A stretch of 64,000 nt of DNA from Anaerolineales bacterium (GTDB taxonomy: Bacteria; Chloroflexota; Anaerolineae; Anaerolineales; UBA11579). This document shows positions 60,597-64,000 of this stretch, one piece after another. The translations under genes were made by a program, and so were the position numbers. The number at the start of each line of letters is the position of its first letter. Position 1 is the stretch's first letter. The notes beneath the pieces are model-generated. The model was given only the letters and a program-made list of their open reading frames with translations, ran no database searches and was not told where the DNA came from. The stretch is from contig CP075526.1 in assembly GCA_025808555.1 (NCBI GenBank), forward strand, positions 2,036,712 through 2,100,711. The letters are read 5' to 3'.

Positions 60597-62476
60597 TAAT
60601 CTCCAGAGGATGGTGGAGCAGGCGGCATGCCCGGCGTGCCGGGGCCGTACTGGTACACAGCTGCCCAGGGTTGGTATTTTGTCGTGATGACATCTTCGTT
60701 GATTACCTCACCATTGCGGTACACCGTGCGCGTCACGCGCACCGTAGCGCCCTCAGCAGCATAATCCACTTGCTTGATCTGGCCAGTGGCAAAATCAGGG
60801 TTCTCTTCGTACTTATCGTCCAGCGCCGGCACAATATCGCGCGGCCCGGTGGTATTCCACTCTACGCTGCGCCCATCCGAGGTCGAATAGAACTTCCAGG
60901 TGATGGAACGCGCCGCCGGATTCACGTAGGTTTCCATCAGCAGCCAGCTGTCAGTGTCGTTCTGAAACTTGAAGTCAACCACTGGCGCATACACTGTAGC
61001 GTCCAGGCCCACTAAGCGCGGGTCACGCTGTACGGCGGCATTGTACTCGTAGTAGCTCACGCGGTAGGCGTGGGCATAGCGCTCAATGATGGGGAAGCCG
61101 CCAAAGAACGCGGCGCGGAACAGGGTGGTGCTCACCTGGCATACGCCGCCGCCCACGCCCTGGATCGTGCGCCCGCCGAAAATGATCAGCGCTTCGGCGA
61201 AGCCAGAATCGAGACTGATGTCGCCAATGTTGTCCACCATCGAGAACACCGCGCCGGGCGGCACCAGCAGCCCGTGGAAGCGTTCGGCGGCCGTTTGGAT
61301 GTTCTGGATGCGCTCAGGGCTGGAGCCGTAGAAATAGGTGGTCGTTTCCGTCACCAGCTCACGGATGTTCAGGTCGGCCGCTTTGGCGTCGTCCAGCACC
61401 GTGGGCTCAGTATAGGTGTATTGCAGATCGATCTGGTGCGCTCCCTGGGCTAGTTGGGCGTTGATGTGGTCAATGCTGTTTTGCACATGCAGTTGGCGGC
61501 CAATCACGGCCGATTTGTAGATATCCAGTTCGCGCGTCTCGTCGTTGAAAATAAAGCGTGCATTGCGCGGGCTGGCGGCCACATCCGCAGACAGTGGCAG
61601 CAGGATGGCTGCCAGCTTGTCCGCCTGCAGGCCCACCTGATAGTGCGCGCCATCCGCGCCTTCCACGCGCTCAATGCTCAGCATGCCGGCCAGCTGCTCC
61701 GGCTCCAGCGTCCAGGGGCCGGGGTCCTTCTCGTAATCGCCCCCAGGGGCGATCACGAGCGGCTGGCTCAAGATGCCCCGGGCGATCTCGGCCTGCGCGC
61801 TCACATCCAGAATGCGCGGCGGCTGCTCCACCACCGCCAGCGGCACGCGTACATCTTGCATATCCAACAGCGTGGCCGCCAGGAAGGCGCCCGTGCGCTC
61901 GGTATCCAGCGTCAGCCCCACCTGGCCCGGCTGCACCTGCACATCCAGCCCGCTTACGCTCAGTTGTGCTTCTATAGTAGGGCGATTGAACTGGCTCGCC
62001 AAACCCTGCAAGGCCAGTTGAGCCTGGTCGCCATTAAATATGAGGCGCGGCGCCAACTGTGCGCCGCCGCGCAGTGATTGGATCTTCTCTGCAATGTTCT
62101 CCCACGGCAGCCAGCTGCGGCCAAAACCGTAGGCCGCCTGGGCGCTGGACTCTGCGTCCAGCAGTAGGCCTAACTGAGCCGGGCTGTAGCTCCAGCTCTG
62201 TTCGCCATAGGTCAGCGTCACCTGCCCGCTGAGCGGGTAGGTGAGCTGCTGGCTGAGGTAAGCGATCGCCTCGGTGCGGCGCATGCCGCCGATGTCCACG
62301 CCGCCCACGCTCACGCCGGGGTATACGCGGCCCAGGTACATCAACCCGAAGATGGTCGAGAACAGGAAGGCGGCTAGCGCCAGGAGCCCAGCGGCCGCGG
62401 CCAACGCCGCAGCCGCCTGTGCTACGAAGCGGGGCGGGACAGGGCTATACGATTGCGGATAGGCCGTGGTGGACAT
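60596..62476 (-). CDS. VanW/YoaR-type membrane protein with PG4 and G5-like domains
   Basis: 626 residues from ATG 62476 (MSTTAYPQSYSPVPP), set by the -10 box six bases upstream; the frame is open 9 codons further. One membrane helix (about 25-50), putative peptidoglycan-binding (PG_binding_4) repeats (about 60-360: GVSVGGVDIGGMRRTEAIAYL, NAQLAQGAHQIDLQYTYTEP), then the VanW domain (about 375-520: FHGLLVPPGAVFSM, GGRTIQGVGGGVCQVSTTLF) and a G5-like end. First gene of the operon with murA, pointing to cell-wall work outside the membrane. Confidence 0.9.
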   Translation of the reverse strand: MSTTAYPQSYSPVPPRFVAQAAAALAAAAGLLALAAFLFSTIFGLMYLGRVYPGVSVGGVDIGGMRRTEAIAYLSQQLTYPLSGQVTLTYGEQSWSYSPAQLGLLLDAESSAQAAYGFGRSWLPWENIAEKIQSLRGGAQLAPRLIFNGDQAQLALQGLASQFNRPTIEAQLSVSGLDVQVQPGQVGLTLDTERTGAFLAATLLDMQDVRVPLAVVEQPPRILDVSAQAEIARGILSQPLVIAPGGDYEKDPGPWTLEPEQLAGMLSIERVEGADGAHYQVGLQADKLAAILLPLSADVAASPRNARFIFNDETRELDIYKSAVIGRQLHVQNSIDHINAQLAQGAHQIDLQYTYTEPTVLDDAKAADLNIRELVTETTTYFYGSSPERIQNIQTAAERFHGLLVPPGAVFSMVDNIGDISLDSGFAEALIIFGGRTIQGVGGGVCQVSTTLFRAAFFGGFPIIERYAHAYRVSYYEYNAAVQRDPRLVGLDATVYAPVVDFKFQNDTDSWLLMETYVNPAARSITWKFYSTSDGRSVEWNTTGPRDIVPALDDKYEENPDFATGQIKQVDYAAEGATVRVTRTVYRNGEVINEDVITTKYQPWAAVYQYGPGTPGMPPAPPSSGD

Positions 62477-62482
62477 GGGGAA

Positions 62483-62488
62483 ATTGTA
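62483..62488 (-). promoter_or_regulatory. -10 box of leaderless vanW operon
   Basis: TACAAT on minus, exactly six bases before the ATG at 62476; no ribosome binding site fits. Confidence 0.6.
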
Positions 62489-62505
62489 TCGTTTCGCTGC
62501 CAACT

Positions 62506-63213
62506 TTAGCTATTGATACGAACAATTTCCTCAAGAAGTGCATCAAAGGGTTGAGAGAAGTTGACCTGAGTTGCTGTGGGTAACTTCTCCTTCTTTCGGA
62601 TTTGAGTGTGCAAATAGGAATCGGAAAGTTTCCGCGATGCATTTTCAAGGTAAGCCATCAGCTCACGAAACGACCTGGTCCCATAGTTGTTTGCTACTTC
62701 ACTAAATGTTTTGCAGCCAAAAACTGGGGGAACATGGTCCAAGACCGATCTCAGCAACATTCCAGTCGCATAGTAATTTTGACTAACAAAGTTGTGGTCC
62801 AGTTCTTCGCAAAGTCTAATAAGGCGAGCGAAATCAAAGCTATGCGTCGTGAGTCTTCTTATCTCATCGAGTCGTTTCGGATCTATGAACCTGTGAGCGT
62901 TTCTTGACGTGCTTCCATTCTCCAGATCGCTGTATTCTGTTTCCAAATCTTGGATTGACTTGGGATGGAGCCGAAAAGAACCCTGGCCATTAGCTTTGAT
63001 AATACGCCCAGACTGCCGTATTTTTTTGCCCAATCGTGTTCTGTTGGGTTTGGGTAACCCTAACTGTGCATACCAGTCCTCTAAATCAGATAACGAAAAG
63101 GTTTCGATGCCCAAACCCTTCAACGCGTAAAAAGCTGTTCGTTCAGCTCGATCGGGCTCTCCCTGTTCCCATAATTTACTTGCATCTCGGAAATCCTCAA
63201 ATGACATGTTCAT
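62506..63213 (-). CDS. Unrecognised protein with winged-helix-like N-terminus (right-edge cassette, gene 3)
   Basis: 235 residues from ATG 63213 (AAGAGG 7 bases upstream; the frame is open to 63240). N-terminal part (about 1-95) looks like a helix-turn-helix plus wing: LSDLEDWYAQLGLPKPNRTRLGKKIRQS and GQGSFRLHPKSI. The C-terminal part (about 110-235) is all helical with ARLIRLCEELDHNFVSQNYYATGMLLRSVLDHVPPVFG and a conserved-looking RSFRELMAYLENASRKLSDSY. No name or catalytic motif recognised. AT-rich compared with the rest of the window; codes in the same direction as the two genes before it. Confidence 0.75.
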   Translation of the reverse strand: MNMSFEDFRDASKLWEQGEPDRAERTAFYALKGLGIETFSLSDLEDWYAQLGLPKPNRTRLGKKIRQSGRIIKANGQGSFRLHPKSIQDLETEYSDLENGSTSRNAHRFIDPKRLDEIRRLTTHSFDFARLIRLCEELDHNFVSQNYYATGMLLRSVLDHVPPVFGCKTFSEVANNYGTRSFRELMAYLENASRKLSDSYLHTQIRKKEKLPTATQVNFSQPFDALLEEIVRINS

Positions 63214-63223
63214 TTTGTTCCTC

Positions 63224-63700
63224 TTAGGTAAGATTTCCAAATAATTCTCGTATGGTAGGTTTAGGGAAGTATGCTAAACCTCGTCCGTGCTGCTCTCGAG
63301 AGAGATACTTAGGTGTGAGTTTTCGGAGTGCCCGATTGATGTTCTGACGACTAGGTGGGTGTACGCTGAGCTTTAGTCTGATTTCTTCTCCAATCGATTT
63401 GTTCACAGCAAGCGAGCCAGCGGCAACTAGGTGCAGTACTGCCCAAGCTACCCTTTGCTCTTCCGATCCCCTTTCACTAACTGCAAAATCGGGTGGCAGA
63501 TTGCTAAGGACTTGTGAGATCCAATTGCTAACTACTGGCGCAGTTGGACCTTGGGAGACTTGCGCGGAAGTTGACGCAGATTCGGGCTGCCTGGCGGAAA
63601 GTTTATAACCCAGTAGCTCTTGAAACGCAGCAACCCTGTATTCGGAAGGCAGGGCCTTTACTTGTTCTTCTGCCCAGGCTAGCAATTCTTGAATGTTCAT
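63224..63700 (-). CDS. Unrecognised protein with C-terminal winged-helix-like segment (right-edge cassette, gene 2)
   Basis: 158 residues. The N-terminal third is helical (NIQELLAWAEEQVKALPSEY); a polar Ser/Thr/Pro/Gln linker follows (about 37-58); then VAWAVLHLVAAGSLAVNKSIG and a helix-turn-helix-like end IRLKLSVHPPSRQNINRALRKL with a wing HGRGLAYFP. The last part lines up with the other two cassette proteins (P..N.NR...then R....G..Y). The gene begins 2 bases after the upstream stop and ends 10 bases before gene 3. Function unknown. Confidence 0.72.
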   Translation of the reverse strand: MNIQELLAWAEEQVKALPSEYRVAAFQELLGYKLSARQPESASTSAQVSQGPTAPVVSNWISQVLSNLPPDFAVSERGSEEQRVAWAVLHLVAAGSLAVNKSIGEEIRLKLSVHPPSRQNINRALRKLTPKYLSREQHGRGLAYFPKPTIRELFGNLT

Positions 63701-63702
63701 CT

Positions 63703-63999
63703 CTACTCTCTCTCAATCATCGACTTGACTTTGTTAAGGCCTAGGCTTGACAGCGAATACCTGTATGCTTGCCCTTCCGGACTCCGGACAAAATGGCTCA
63801 TCTTCGTGGAAATTGCTCTATTGATATTCGGCGCGTATACGCTGGGGATTCTTAGCTTTTCCTTCAGAATCCTAGCTATTTCTGGCGGAGTCAGCGACCT
63901 TGCGCCTAGTTGCTGTTCGACCATGTACAAAACAATAAGCGAACGCTCTAGCCACGACCCATTATTTATGTACTTATCGAATTCCGAGAAGTCGATGTC
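63703..63999 (-). CDS. Partial unrecognised protein with winged-helix-like C-terminus (right-edge cassette, gene 1)
   Basis: The frame is open to the right edge of the window, so about 98 C-terminal residues are visible and the 5' end is missing; an internal TTG/ATG near 63930 is unlikely to be the true start. The visible part has GSWLERSLIVLYMVEQQLG, LTPPEIARILKEKLRIPS, VYAPNINRAISTKM and GQAYRYSLSSLGL, a helix-turn-helix with a wing. Two bases separate it from gene 2. Function unknown. Confidence 0.7.
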   Translation of the reverse strand, partial: DIDFSEFDKYINNGSWLERSLIVLYMVEQQLGARSLTPPEIARILKEKLRIPSVYAPNINRAISTKMSHFVRSPEGQAYRYSLSSLGLNKVKSMIERE

Positions 64000-64000
64000 T

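Overview
The window looks like chromosomal DNA of an Anaerolineae-type Chloroflexota bacterium. This is an inference from gene content: tandem NBR1-Ig-like lipoproteins with Pro/Thr linkers, a VanW-MurA pair, a DapL-like aminotransferase, a lone phosphoglucose isomerase, a long Rel protein, many YtxH/DoxX/VKOR-type proteins, high GC, and short palindromic repeats between genes. No ribosomal RNA, phage or insertion sequence was seen. The last 1.5 kb is clearly more AT-rich than the rest.

Layout. 1-9.0 kb: two secreted NBR1-Ig lipoproteins, an MFS exporter, a TetR regulator with an M32 carboxypeptidase, a divergent DoxX pair, a cluster of small membrane proteins, a NERD-like protein and plsX. 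9.0-12.2 kb: tRNA-Leu, DUF2277, a YdeI-like protein and nnr (NAD(P)HX repair). 12.5-17.6 kb (minus): a YtxH protein, then fabG, asp23, nusB, tatA/B, tatC and a lipoprotein as one packed operon. 17.9-24 kb (plus): rel, moeA, VKOR, an acidic Cys protein, a TPR membrane protein and a CAU tRNA. 24-30 kb: an AlkX/YcaQ-type protein, a lipoprotein, yaaA, a deazaflavin-type reductase and a fused E1 alpha-beta 2-oxoacid dehydrogenase.

30-36.8 kb (minus) holds a self-contained sigma-54 module: rpoN with an inserted zinc ribbon, an NtrB-like soluble kinase, a REC-AAA+ activator with no DNA-binding domain, and a GAF-domain membrane kinase. 37.1-41.4 kb is an ABC-2 exporter with its own DesK/LuxR-type two-component pair. 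41.4-50.4 kb carries trmFO, an M28 peptidase, a cupin, a DapL-like aminotransferase, hflX and a fused FAD/FeS glycolate/lactate dehydrogenase. 50.4-53.6 kb (minus) is the sugar-phosphate operon pgi-rpiA-pgl. In it, pgi carries an in-frame palindromic element that is also present, as relatives, in two intergenic regions of the window. 54.4-62.5 kb (minus) is a long operon: vanW, murA (Asp in place of the fosfomycin-target Cys), trm112-like, HEAT repeat, two aldo/keto reductases, EamA, DUF255. From 62.5 kb to the right edge lies an AT-rich minus-strand cassette of three unrecognised genes whose products seem to share a winged-helix-like segment.

A recurring expression signal is a -10 hexamer (TATAAT/TAGAAT type) exactly six bases before an ATG, often just after a terminator. 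This suggests leaderless transcription of several genes. The best candidates for new biology are the right-edge cassette, the coding palindromic element in pgi, and the sigma-54 operon with an HTH-less activator.
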